Below are positions 10,790 through 21,646 of a stretch of 64,000 nt of DNA, in pieces. The notes under the pieces are model-generated. The model was not told the origin of the DNA and did no database searches. It saw only the letters and a program-made list of their open reading frames with translations. A program made the translations under genes and the position numbers. The stretch's first letter is position 1. Every line of letters begins with the position of its first letter. Source of the stretch: Dendrobium chrysotoxum (Eukaryota; Streptophyta; Magnoliopsida; Asparagales; Orchidaceae); contig CM034307.1 in assembly GCA_019925795.1 (NCBI GenBank), positions 60,450,864 to 60,514,863 on the forward strand. Direction: 5' to 3'.

Positions 10790-11000
10790 TGCTGTCAGTG
10801 GCATCGATAATCTTGCTTTGTGCTCGATAGATCTGCTGGTGCGGATCTGTGGTGCTTCCAAGACCATTTGTGCAATTGGTGCAGCCGATGTTGGCCTATG
10901 CCCGTCATCTCATCTTCTTCATCGAGTTCTACCCATTTATTCCAGAAGAAAGCTACTTCCAGAGAGGAAGTTGCCAGAAGAAGGCCTCTGATGCCAAATA
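10790..11000 (+). pseudogene. Decayed partial copy of the PNRC-like gene
   Basis: The DNA aligns with the last third of the gene at 8315-8848. GATCTGCTGGTGCGGATCTG matches the region near 8662. GGTGCTTCCAA matches GGTTCTTCCAA near 8690. GTCATCTCATCTTCTTCATC matches the ATCTCGTCTCCTTCTCC region near 8735. AAAGCTACTTCCAGAGAG matches AAAGCTGCTTCCAGAGAT near 8775. In one frame it still reads PVISSSSSSSTHLF, then KKATSREEVARR. The proline core is lost and frames shift, so it is not functional. It could be a tandem or dispersed duplicate. Confidence 0.55.
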
Positions 11001-11223
11001 CTCGCAACTATACAACCTCTAAATGCATTATATGATATTTAATGCTACATTTGATGAAACTAATTAAACTTGTATAATTATTTTGTTGCAATTTGTCAAA
11101 AAAAAAAAAAAAAAAAAACTAATTTTGATGCAAACCAAATGCATTAAGGGGTTATTTCCTTGTGGATATTTAGATTGCATGTTTTGAAGTACAACTCTAG
11201 TTGCTTTCCATAAGATAGATCAT

Positions 11224-11433
11224 GGAGAAATTATTCTGTGCAGAGGCCGGACTGCAAGAACCATTCAGATTTGTTGTCATTTTGCTGCGCTTTTGCAAAT
11301 ATTCAATAAAAGAATGAATATATATTTGCTACCATTTTGTTGAATATTTGCAAAAGCGCAGGAAAATGACAGCTAAAGCGTAGCAAATTCGGACAGTTTT
11401 TGTCGTCCAGTCTTCCTACAGAATAATTTCTCC
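11224..11433. mobile_element. Fold-back MITE
   Basis: The sequence starts GGAGAAATTATTCTGT and ends ACAGAATAATTTCTCC, exact inverted repeats. The inverted pairing continues with small gaps through GCGCTTTTGCAAATATTCAA to a loop of about 40 bases near 11315, so nearly the whole 210 bases can form one hairpin. No clear target duplication was found, so the superfamily is open; a Mutator-like origin is possible. Confidence 0.7.
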
Positions 11434-12600
11434 AGATGAGATCATGACGCCCCTCCAAGAGGAGACATATTTGTCTTTACATTTCATTTTTTTTAGCATT
11501 AAGTATATATATATATATAGGAGAAATTAGGAATAGCGCTCAAATGTATACACAATATGTAAGTGAGACTCAAGTTCATGACCTATTAATTAGAAGTCAA
11601 AATTCCAACTTACAAATCAAAAAGAGCTGCATAAAGAATTTATTTTTGTAAAGAAAAAGTCCAAAGCTAAGGAGGTCACCTCTTCATACTCTTTCGATGA
11701 TTTAAAAATTTTTAGTAGTATTTTTTTAGAAAAATTATTCTTGATGCTTGTTTTAAACATTTCCCCCTTTAGTGGGGAGTGATTTCCACCAATAAGAAAT
11801 GGAGGAGAGATAATACTAATCCTTCTGGAAGGTTCCATGAGGCTCTCCCTTATAACAGTTGAGTAATAATCCCTTGAAGCTTCCCGTGAGCTAACAGTTG
11901 GGAATTAAAGAGGTAAAGATATTATTACGTTTGCTAACCCATTATAAATTAGAATAAAGAGGTAAGATGTATGTGCATCATTGCTTTCTCTTAAGTGAAT
12001 CCAACAAATATCACATTTGGATTAAATTTTTGAGTCAGCATTAAAAATGCAATTTATGCACTTGAAACTAATCAAAGAGATGAAAATACAACTTGTGGGT
12101 ATCTAATGTGTGACTCAATTATTGAGGAGTTTAAAGCAAACAAAATTTGGATTTTAAATATTTCTATCAGCGCTCGAACGTGTAGCATATTGGTTAACAA
12201 AATTTAAAAATTTCAGCCGACCGAATTTGAGCGCTCATCCTACCTTAAGAAGTTCAATTAATATAAAATTACAACACGCCACATTGAAATAAACTAAAAT
12301 CATAAATACAAAATTGTAGGAGATTGGATTAATAAGACGGTCTTCAAATTCAATGGACCGATAATAAATGAGGCATTTATTATGATGAAGTTCAAAGAAA
12401 TTTAAGACACTTTTGTATATATAAAAATTGTGATTTATGAATTGGAATTGAATGAAGTTGTGAATATGAAAATTTTAGTAAATAGAGTTAAGGATTTACC
12501 GTTTAAATTTCATTTGATTATAGTGAAAAATGAGGAAATTGTGCTCAAAATAGCTAAGAGAAATTATTATTCTTGAAATTTAAAGAATTACCTAATGATT
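11434..12600. other. AT-rich intergenic DNA, nothing recognised
   Basis: No coding frame with recognisable residues. A short TA run is at about 11503-11518. The phrase 'gcgctcaaatgtatac' near 11537 and a related one near 12170 (gcgctcgaacgtgtag) hint at a dispersed repeat, but I cannot define its ends. Confidence 0.35.
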
Positions 12601-13080
12601 TTTCACAACCACCATCTTTCTATTACAATCTTCCAGCTACCATCATTCAATTATGTTCTTCCAACAATTATCATTTGACTAGTCTTCTAATGACCATCAC
12701 TCGATTGAAGTCTTCCAAATATGCTTTCCTAACTATGGTCTCCCAATGACCATTGCTAGACTATGATCTTTTGACTACGATCTCTTGACAATGATTTTAC
12801 TTTTCAACACCATCTTTCTTAGTTCGAGAGGTGACAACATTAAACTTGTGAATGTGATGTTATGAAAGAAAAGAATTTCATCATATGATAATTGGTAGGT
12901 TGTCCTAAAGACATTGCCTCATCATCGTTCGACTATGGTCTGCTAATTATTATCGCTCAATGATAGTCTCCTAACCATTATAGCCCAAACATGATCTCCC
13001 AAACCGTAAGCGAATTACAGTCTCTTAACTATAATTTTTCGACCGCTATTATTCAACTACATCGACACCCACTAACTTCG
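12600..13080. repeat. Diverged tandem repeat of about 30 bases
   Basis: Variants of a phrase like CTATGGTCTCCCAATGACCATTGCT recur about 15 times with heavy divergence (CTAGTCTTCTAATGACCATCACT, CTATGATCTTTTGACTACGA, ATGATAGTCTCCTAACCATTAT). Spacing is mostly near 25-35 bases. No function is evident. Confidence 0.55.
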
Positions 13081-13982
13081 TAGCATGTTGTCGCTAACAA
13101 TATTGACACACACCATTGCCCATAAGGCCTATTCACATTGTTAACATTAACTTCTTGGTCACTGATCCCCTCTCATCAAAGAAGAACTATCAAACATATT
13201 GTAAATAAATTCTTGAAGATAGCTTCAATGTTGCAAAGCTCTTCCACATTCCATCATAAAATTTATCCTCAATAGTTATTGCCTATTATATTTTATCAAT
13301 ATCTCCCCAACCTGTAGAAATGAGCATATGACTAACACTAATGAAATCACTTTAATCGGCCATAACCTATGATTCTTTCCTTTCCAAAATTTTCACATAA
13401 AAATTCTAATGCAACTTGTAACTTTTTCTTTTATTTGTGTTTGTATTGAATCTTCATACAAAGCTAAGACATTAAATACTTTCTTATTCTCACCATAAAT
13501 ATTCTAGCACATAACATTACATAAAAAACTCTCTATTTTCCACCGTCCTCATTACATTTAACCTCTTAGATAACCATTATTTCCTATGCAAATGTCACCC
13601 AAACCTCCAACCTCATTATTATGACAATGTATTCTCTTTTAAAAAAGAATTAAATCATTAAATTCCAATTATAATATTCAAAACTATTATTATTCAAATG
13701 ATTGGTGCTTATGACTAATTATTTGATTGGAGAAGTTCAAAACACACACCACCACCTTCTGACACCTCCACAAGCTATGAATGAAAAATGTCAAAAGAAC
13801 TATGGCTTAAAAGAAATGAAAAAAAAAAGAAAAAAAAAAGTTGGCAAACAACCATGTCGGTTTGGGCCAATGGCGTGCCTTCTTCTGCTATCTTCACAAA
13901 CTTGAATACCCCTTCAATCCCAAACCGTTGGCCCAATCCATTTTGTTCGTTTTTCTCTATTTGCTTTTTCGGCCCATCAAAG

Positions 13983-14022
13983 AAAAATAGAGGAATTATA
14001 TATATATAATTCCTCTATTTTT
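13983..14022. repeat. Perfect 40-base palindrome
   Basis: The 40 bases read identically on both strands: an AAAAATAGAGGAATTA arm, a TA-alternating centre, and the inverted arm ending CTCTATTTTT. It could extrude as a cruciform or be the relic of a tiny MITE. It has no T-run or gene arrangement suggesting a terminator. Confidence 0.9.
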
Positions 14023-14431
14023 TACATTTAAATAATAAAATAAGCAAAATGATCTGTTGATTCTTTATGAAAAATTAAAATGATTATGATTATATTAAAT
14101 AATTATTTTAATTCCTCGAATATTTAAAAATAAATTGAAATAGTCATATTAAATGATTATTTTAAATTTTTTTTAAAAGATTGAGAGTTTTAAATAGCAT
14201 TTTAATATAATTAAAATTTATTTTAATCTTTTATAAGGAATTAGTAAGTTATTTTTTATTCTTTTCTCTATTTAAATATATAAAATTTATATGGCATAGA
14301 TGTAAATCCGCCCAAAAACAGTAAAAGGTCCAACCAAGTACGCAAAGCGGGCTTCTCAACAGTTGCCTTCCAACTGTATCCAAACCTCTTTTTTCTATAT
14401 TAATTAATTCATTAATTAGAGTTCACGGTCT

Positions 14432-14438
14432 CTATAAA
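14432..14438 (+). promoter_or_regulatory. TATA box of the small gene at 14555
   Basis: CTATAAAA lies about 30 bases before GAGCGTGTGATGATAC, a plausible transcription start, leaving a 5' leader of about 90 bases. Confidence 0.5.
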
Positions 14439-14554
14439 ACGGAGAAAGCGAAGCGAGCGTGTGATGATACAAAACCTAATCGATCAATCGAGGAGAACCC
14501 AAATCCTCAGATCTACAGCGCTTCGATCGGATCGGAAGCAAGAGACAGAGATCG

Positions 14555-14902
14555 ATGGCGGGGTCGGCGGCGACGCCAGGGTGGTTCAAAGGTCAGGGAA
14601 TGTGGGAAGCGAGCATCCCGTCATTCGACGGCGACATTCGCCGGAGGCCGTACCACCGTAACTGCAGTTGCGCCCTCCATCGCTCCCGCGCCGTTGCCGC
14701 CGACGCACCGTGCCCTTCGCAGTCCTCCGTCTCCTACCCCATCCGCCGACGCTGCTCCTCGTGGCAATCCCTCACATCCTCCATATCCTCCACCAACCTC
14801 ACCGCGGCCACCGCCGACGTTAACCACCGAGTCTCCTTTGACGGCCACGCCACCGTCGGAGGCGCCACGGTCATCGCCTTCAATATCGATGACGAGGACT
14901 GA
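14555..14902 (+). CDS. Small conserved plant protein of unknown function, 115 residues
   Basis: The start sits in GATCGATGGCG, a favourable plant context (G at +4), after a short leader with a TATA box. The protein has a central basic/Cys block with RRRPYHRNCSCALH at about residues 29-42, then a Ser-rich stretch (SSWQSLTSSISSTNL), then an acidic end NIDDED. There is no signal peptide or membrane span. GC content, above 60 percent within AT-rich surroundings, and the ordered gene layout argue for a real gene. I recall short plant proteins with a similar YHRNCSCALH block but can give no function. It has one exon. A conserved aromatic block FKGQGMW at residues 11-17 may be functional. Overlapping Pro-rich frames in other phases are shadows. 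Confidence 0.65.
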   Translation: MAGSAATPGWFKGQGMWEASIPSFDGDIRRRPYHRNCSCALHRSRAVAADAPCPSQSSVSYPIRRRCSSWQSLTSSISSTNLTAATADVNHRVSFDGHATVGGATVIAFNIDDED

Positions 14903-14949
14903 AATGGAAAGAACAACGAAAGAGGCATTCTCTATCTATTTGTTCATTC

Positions 14950-17900
14950 ACTAATTTCTTCTTCTTTATGTTTTTCTCCATTACATGACCATCGATTGAT
15001 CTCTCATATCTGATTGTATTATTTCCATTTATGTAATTAGTCGCTTTGAATCTATTCATTTATTTATTTTTCCATCATTTTTTTTTACATCACACAAGAT
15101 TGGAAGCTTTTATGTTGTTTGATTGAGGATCTCTCCTTATTTTGATGAAGCTTATGAATTTGACAGGGGATATTTGTGTTTTGATCAGTATCATTAATCG
15201 GACTATCAACGCAGACTCCCAACTCGATTCTGTTTATTTGATTTATTCCACAGCTTCAAAGCTTGAAGATTCTGTTCATCAACTTAAAAATGCTCCTATA
15301 AACAAATAATCTTATCAAGATTGTGCACAATATAATGATTTTGTTCATTTAGCAATATTCTAAACAGAAGAGCCGTAGGGTGAGGAATTCAACCTGTCAA
15401 AGGGGCTGGGTATCATAAGCTCTGTAAATTTTTTTATTTTAAATATAATATTTTAAAATTAATTAAAGAAGAAAAAAACAAATAAATTCAAAATTCAAAT
15501 CTCATAAGAGTTTGGTTCATACTTTAACTACAAAATTTAATAACATAAATATAGAACAAATGTTGAAAATTTGGTAGTCAAATATTTACTTGAGAGAGCT
15601 AAATAAAATTATATTATCCAAATATCTAAATATATTAAAAAAACTAAAATTCAAATATCTAATAAAGATTCATGTCATCTAAACTTTAAAAATCAGAAAA
15701 AATTGCTAAGTATCTATTTTCATAACATATTTTAGAGATTCCTTAAGTAGTGGTGAGTGCTGACATATACTTAAGACCCCTAACTTCTTCAATGAAAGAG
15801 ACAACAAGCTGGCACTGGCTAAGTCAAGATCAGAGTACTGGCTATCATTAAGTTTGTGAAAATGAGGGGAACCCAATGAGTTGGCAAGGATTTGAAGTCG
15901 ATCGACTACCGTAATTGAATGAGCGAGTCGATGTTCAAAAATAATGATCAAACGATTATTGCTTCTTTAAAGTCGGTGGAATAGAAAAGATAAGTTGGTG
16001 TGGGAGAAGTAACGCTTAATTGACTCTATAAAGAAACAAGTTAGCAAAGAAGTAGTGAAAATTTGGACCATAAAGGGAGCAATAAGCAAGCAAAAGAGTT
16101 GTTAATTCTCAGTAACAACATTCTTTGTCAAATTAGGCAAGAACCACAAAAACATCTTTTAAAACACTAGGGGAGAGTGAGGATTTAACATCTTTGTCAA
16201 GCTTAAGCAAATTCTAACATGTATTTGATATGCCTTGGAAGTGAAATCAACGAGAAATCAGAATAAAAACTACAAGGAATTGAGAAACAGTGGCTAATTT
16301 TTTTTGGATTAATACTTAGAAATAAATGCAAGATACAATGATCTATAATTAGAGAAGTAGATCGATTTTCCTGTACCACCTAGACGCCGCTAGGAGTCCC
16401 TCAAAGAAAAAAAAAATTACAGCAGAAATAAAATCTCACATAATCCTCATAAACCCTAGAATAATTCTTAAATAAGTTCCCTTAATTCCCCAAAAAATAG
16501 CCCTCTTGCCTTACTTAATTCCCTTCCCTATTTTGAATGTGAATCCCTTCATTAATTCCTTCCCTAATCATTCTCCTCACATATGGAATTACAAGTTTGA
16601 TGGGCCCCACAAGGGGGGCCAAATTCCCAGTTGTTCCTACCCCATTCGCCTCGTTCGACTGGTCTGCTTTTATTTGGGCCGGCATGCTGAGCTGGCTGTC
16701 ACCTCCTCCCGTATCGATATCATGAGTATTATTAATCAGAAAGGCAAAATAAATTTGATAACTTATCAATTTTATTTCTATTTTTTATTATAGATTTTGG
16801 AAAGAAAAAAAAAAGAGAAGACATTTCATATGATATTTTCAATATTTTTCAGGAATATACTAACTTATTTCTAAAAAAAATAGTTGATTGGACATATTTA
16901 TTAGCTACATTTGAAGCTAAAAATAAAAACAATAATAATAATTTTGCATGTCCATTGTGATCTGAATTTAGGGTGAAAATAGAAATTTAAGCATGAAGAA
17001 TGTCCATTCTATTGATTTGGTTAATTAGGTTGGCCTAATTCGATAGCTTCGATTACTATTCTAAAAACTGAACTGATAGAACTTCATTACAAGATGAAAG
17101 CAAAGCGACCACACTTCCATCAATTTTCTTTAATTTTGTGAAAAAACAAATTTATCATCTTTGAATCTTGATTTTCTTAGTAGATTATTTAATTAATATT
17201 ATAGATAATTATATAAAAAATAAATATTATTCATAATTACATAAATCTTTTCTCAAATCTATCAATCTCTTTATGATTGCATCACACTGATACTACAACA
17301 ACAACAACAACAACAACAAATCTTAATCCTACTGCATCAAAATTTTCACTTGACTGGTTGATCTCGGATGCAACTTGCATTCAAAAACTCGATGGTACGC
17401 AGTATTCTAATATACAAGCATAATAATTTGAGTAAAAATGATAAAAGCTTGGTCCTAAAATTTCTATCAAATGATAATTTTGATTTGAAAAATATTTGGA
17501 AAGATTTATATGAGCATGCAAATATGCAGTATTAATTATGACATGCAATAAGTTTGTTAGGCAGTAGTAAATGTTTGTAGCTAAAATATTGATGAGTCAA
17601 ACAAGAATGTAAATCTGCCTTTTCTCCACTGAATTGAATGCAAAAAAGCTCTACAGCTACACCACATTAATATCCCAATAATCTGACAACTGACCCTATT
17701 TATTAATTTACTAAAGCAGATGTCTGTTATGCTCTTAGCTGTACTCCAAGCTTCTCCTCCTTATGTTTTTTAAATTTAAATTCTCTTAATATGGTGTACA
17801 ATAATATCATTATTGTAAATTCGAAATTAAGATTTGACTCTGATTGTTTAAAAAGCCTAAGAATAATGTAGGGTTTGTTGAGGTTTTTAAATTTACATAA

Positions 17901-18216
17901 AACTTCATCAATACACAATTCTTCCGAGGCACTCATTTGGGACACCTGAGACATCTTAGAAAACAATGACATTTTAAAAATTGGGCAATGTAGAGGTTAA
18001 ATAAGTATTGCAGCGACTGATTGGGGGATTGTATCCAACCACACACATTAATATATTTATACCAACCGTCAAATGTTAATAATGTAGAACTTTACTTTGC
18101 AAGAGTCTTATATTCAGATTGAGTTCAATGCTAAACACAAATTCAACATTCACAAATTTATACCAAGTCTCAAATTTTAGATCTTAAATACAACTAAAAC
18201 CCGCAATCAACCAACG
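14950..18216. other. Intergenic DNA without a recognised gene
   Basis: A first part is probably 3' UTR of the gene ending at 14902. The rest is AT-rich with no convincing coding frame. A (CAA)n tract is at 17297-17322. A short GC-richer patch at 16590-16720 has frames on both strands but no recognisable residues. Confidence 0.4.
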
Positions 18217-18590
18217 TAGGGGTGTAATTGAGTTGAATTGGCTCACGAGCCAACTCAAATTTGACTGATTAAAGAGCTCAATTGGACTTCACGAGCCAAA
18301 AGTTTGAGCTTTACCCCATACTCAACCCAATATATCTTATGAGCTGAATTAGAGCTCAACCAAGCCCAACTTGTAAACTTATCAAAATGCTTGTTTAAAT
18401 TAATATACATTTCAAAATTAATTTTAGAATGATAAAATAAAATATATAATAAGTATTTTTTAAATATTTCTAAAATCAAACTCGAGCTTTTCTATTGAGC
18501 TCACACCCAATAACCTTCAAATGAGCCTATTTCAAGTTGAGTAAATGAGCTCAACTCGAGCTTGAGATCAAGATTAAACCCCGTAAAAAT
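18217..18590. mobile_element. Degenerate hAT-like MITE with GAGCTCAA repeats
   Basis: It starts TAGGGGTGTAATTGAGTTG and ends near TTAAACCCCGTA, with repeated GAGCTCAA/TTGAGCTC words near both ends (GGCTCACGAGCC, CAACTCGAGCTTGAG). This is the layout of the better preserved element at 57162-57633. No 8-base target duplication is visible, so the right end is uncertain. Confidence 0.5.
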
Positions 18591-18849
18591 AAAACAAGGT
18601 CGGTCCAATCAGACAGATACTCTACTAAACTCATTTCCACCCCAAATCCAGCCTAATAAAATGTCACTATCGCTGGCATTTTTTTTTTTTTTGGAAGCCC
18701 AGATGAGATGAGAGAGAAACATGTTTCATCGACCACTCGACTGCAAATCCGATCTAAACTAGCATATTATCAGTAGTCTTTTGAGTACATGCAACCGAAC
18801 TTATTTTCATGAAAATTAAAACTTGGATTTTTTATATATTTTCAACAAA

Positions 18850-20040
18850 GGCTTCGTTTGGTTCAGTTTTTGCTTATATGAAAGGGAGTTTTAGAAAATG
18901 ATGTTAGCAAAAAATAGTTTAATAAAATGGAGTTTTATTAATGATATATTGTTTGGATAGTATTGTTGTAAGTGCTTATTAATACTTGAAAATAGATTTA
19001 ATTGTTTGTTTAGGAGTTCAATTTTGATGATTTTATTATCAAAGACTAAAATACCCATATATAAAATGTAAATATATTTAATTAATTTTTTTACAAATTA
19101 AAGTTTACACAAATTTATATACATGACTTACTAAAAAAAAATCAATTTTTTACTAACTTATAATATCAAAAATCTATATTATTAACTTATAATTTTTCAA
19201 TATACGGCGTAATATTTACTATAAATATGATAAAATTTAAAGTATATTAATTTGTTTTTATAGTTTCCCTGTATCACCTCAACCTTTCCCTTCTAAGCTT
19301 CTCTAGCTCCTTCGCCTTTTGCTGCTGCTCCAATGAGATGCTTGTTTCACCTAAGCTCGCCGACAATAGCTGCGCCATGATGAGCACTCTACAAGCAAGT
19401 AATAGAAATATAACTGAGTATTCAATTGCATTAGGGGATGGAAAATGAATTCCAAAAGGAAACCAAAGAAACCTGTCGGGGTCTTCGTATCCCAAGCTTC
19501 AATCTTCCCGCATGGCTGCAACTGTTTCATTTTCAAGCATCTGAAATAAAGCAAATGTGTTCGATTTCTAACATGTTAACTTGTAATGAAAAATTACTGG
19601 TGTTGTTTTTTCCACCCCTCCAAATGCCATGTTCAACATACTCGATGTAGCTCAAGCCTTTGAGGTCCTCATCCTCAAATGATTTCCACCGTCATGGCGA
19701 AGGAGAACGGAGCAGGGCTGCGAGCTCGACGAGGCGGAGTCTCGGAAATCGGGCTCCGGCAGGAGCGTCGATTGTCGTTGACGTGGCATTCACGGGAGGG
19801 AGAAACCCTAGACGGCCCCATCGCGAACGTGCTGGTAATTTGGACATTTCGGCCTCCTTCGCTTCCGTAACTCCATTTTGTAATCGAAAAGCAGATAAGA
19901 AATGAATTTTATAACCACCGAGAAAACGAAGTTTAATGAAAAGGAATTATGCGTAAGTTTTGATTCCAAACAGTTACCAATAACTTATTTCTGCGTATTC
20001 AAATGGAGAACGGAGAAATTAAACCTAATCAAACGAGGCC
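18850..20040. mobile_element. Harbinger-like non-autonomous element with captured exons
   Basis: The left end GGCTTCGTTTGGTTCAG and the right end read inverted, GGCCTCGTTTGATTAGG, form short inverted termini like those of the Tourist MITE at 10241-10390. AAA flanks both sides (18847-18849 and 20041-20043), compatible with a three-base duplication but weak in AT-rich DNA. The inner part (19270-19870) is GC-richer and carries exon-like minus-strand pieces, so it looks like a gene-capturing element. No transposase is present. Confidence 0.55.
19266..19860 (-). pseudogene. Three exon-like pieces of an unidentified plant gene
   Basis: On the minus strand an AGGGTTTCTCCCTCC leader near 19810 precedes an ATG at about 19785. 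After a frame change, the DNA near 19680-19625 reads WKSFEDEDLKGLSYIEYVEH. A TTTATTTCAG acceptor near 19545 opens a short piece (LENETVAAM, then YEDPDR, with one stop) ending at a GTTTCT donor near 19472. A CTTGTAG acceptor near 19390 opens MAQLLSASLGETSISLEQQQ followed by a Lys/Glu-rich helix KELEKLRRERLR. The second and third pieces join in one frame. I do not recognise the family. Frame breaks and the transposon ends around it suggest a captured, dead fragment. Confidence 0.45.
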
Positions 20041-20207
20041 AAAGTTTAAGCTAAATGCGCGTCGCAGTCAGTTGGTGCGGCTAGCTTAATGGATTTTATT
20101 ATTCCACATTTTGAAATCGGAAACCAATTTTGAATAAAGATGTTTATCATCTAGCAATAGCTTTTCAACGGTCTTTATGGGCGTGCCGTTGAGAATTAAA
20201 AAAAAAA

Positions 20208-21106
20208 GGGATTTTTACATACCTAACACTTAAAACTATTCTATTTACTTATTCAACACCTAAACTTTACTATTTACTATTCTACCATCTAAAAACCTTT
20301 TTACTCCTCAAAACTACCACTCCGTAACCTCCGTCTAATATCTCACCGCCTGATGCCTTCGTCGGTGACGATGACGGCTACTTCCTCGATGGATAGGATT
20401 CGTAAGGCTAGAAGATGGTTTGTATTCCATCACCTCTTTTCCTGTTTTTGGGTTAGTCACTTTCGGTTGCCTCCCAGCGAGTATCTACAACGCTTGCTCT
20501 GATTACCTGGAAGAGCAAGTCGGATGGCAGACGGGCATGAAGAAGAAGCTGGAAAAGTTGCGAGAAAACCACCCCAAGATCCAAACAGTCGTCTTTGCCG
20601 CTAACCAAGCACAAATTAGGGATCAGAACCCGGAGCGACTGGAGGAGGCTGTGCAGAAACTTGATAAAGTTTCGGCTCCTTCATCTTTTAGACAGCGCGA
20701 AGCAAGAACAGAAGGAGCAGGAGGTTGATTTCTACAAAACACGTGAAACAGGTTCTTTGCCTAATAATGGTCTCATTGGGCGGGACAAGGATAAGGAGTT
20801 TGTTATGCAGTGGTTGAGGATGCGATCAAATGAGGAACATCACGCTCGGTGCGATGAGGAGTTTGCAGTAACTTGCGAGGAGGTGGCTGCCGACGTGGAG
20901 GTGGCTGCTACTCCGGCCCATTCCGTGAAGAAGACACCACCCCAACTTCACCGAACAGGCGTTTCGGACAGTGTCGGGTGAGGTATTAGACAGAGTGGTA
21001 GTTTTGGTGAGGAAATGGTTTTTAAATGGTAGAATAGTAAATAGTAAAGTTTAGATGTTAGATATGTAAATAGAGTAGTTTTAAGTGTTATGTATGTAAA
21101 AACCCC
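20208..21106. mobile_element. Pack-MULE carrying an NLR gene fragment
   Basis: Long terminal inverted repeats of 130-140 bases (20208-20347 and 20977-21106) pair almost throughout. The left begins GGGATTTTTACATACC, and the right read inverted begins GGGGTTTTTACATACA. Both continue through AACACTTAAAACTA and TTTACTATTTACTATTCTAC, and the left has a small duplication near its inner edge. Each outer end abuts ten A residues (20198-20207 and 21107-21116), consistent with a 9-10 base target duplication, as for Mutator-like elements. The interior is not transposase but part of a resistance gene. It lies about 330 bases past the MSH2 stop codon. Confidence 0.85.
20362..20976 (+). pseudogene. Captured CC-NBS-LRR (NLR) fragment
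   Basis: Plus-strand frames give KLRENHPKIQTVVFAANQAQ and RDQNPERLEEAV, the LKxxLxxIQ...ANQAQIRD pattern of the Rx-type N-terminal coiled coil. After one frame change come GSLPNNGLIGRDKDKEFV and QWLR, the block preceding the P-loop in CC-NBS-LRR proteins. The sequence then leaves the NLR family before any P-loop and ends in unrelated residues. So it holds the coiled coil and the start of the NB-ARC region only. An internal deletion in the coiled coil and at least one frameshift are present. The ends fall inside the terminal inverted repeats of the Pack-MULE. It cannot act as a resistance gene by itself. Confidence 0.75.
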
Positions 21107-21436
21107 AAAAAAAAAATCTCCATACCACTTGATAGAGCATTTGTCCCTCGCATTGTATAATTATCACATGATTTTTTTTTTAAAGTCAGCTCCTTTTTCC
21201 TTTGCTTCCAACATCCAAAAACGAACCATTGATCTTCGAAACTTTTACACATCAAAGATCCAAGCAAAACAATTATTGTGAGAAGCTTTCTATTGTCCCC
21301 CACATAATATGCTTCATCAGCTACGGTCAAACAAAAAATACAAAAGCTGAACAGAACCACAGAAAAGGGCTTTAAAATATATCCAAGCTTTGCGCAGGGG
21401 ATCAATTTCAGCTGCTCAGGAACAAAATAGCCAAAT
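21107..21436 (-). other. MSH2: 3' UTR region of MSH2
   Basis: This lies directly after the MSH2 stop codon (minus-strand TGA, 21437-21439). T-rich minus-strand sequence with several TTTTGTA and AATTATTG words fits a plant polyadenylation region. No exact cleavage site can be set. The Pack-MULE ends at its far side. Confidence 0.45.
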
Positions 21437-21646
21437 TCATGAGGTCAGGAAAAGCTGCTTGAGCCATGCATTCTTAGCAGCATCTTTTTCCAACTCGCAT
21501 GTGAGTCTGCTCACATTCTGCATGGCTTGCTTCACATCCATTTGGTCCAGTGGCATTTTGGCAAATTCCTCGAGGAACCGACGAGCTCGAGCTGCACCTG
21601 TAGCCATGTCATCAGAACTGCATACTTGTATCCGTTTAGCTCCAGG
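21437..21646 (-). CDS. MSH2: MSH2 terminal exon
   Basis: Acceptor GGTTCAG before PGAKRIQV. Then SSDDMATGAARARRFLEEFA, MPLDQMD and ELEKDAAKNAWLKQLF to the TGA stop. This is the C-terminal helical region used for pairing with MSH3/MSH6-type partners. Intact, 69 codons plus stop. Confidence 0.95.
   Translation of the reverse strand, partial: PGAKRIQVCSSDDMATGAARARRFLEEFAKMPLDQMDVKQAMQNVSRLTCELEKDAAKNAWLKQLFLTS

Noticed and set aside
17297..17322. (CAA)n tract as an RTE LINE tail
   Set aside because: No RTE sequence adjoins it on either side; it is treated as a simple repeat.
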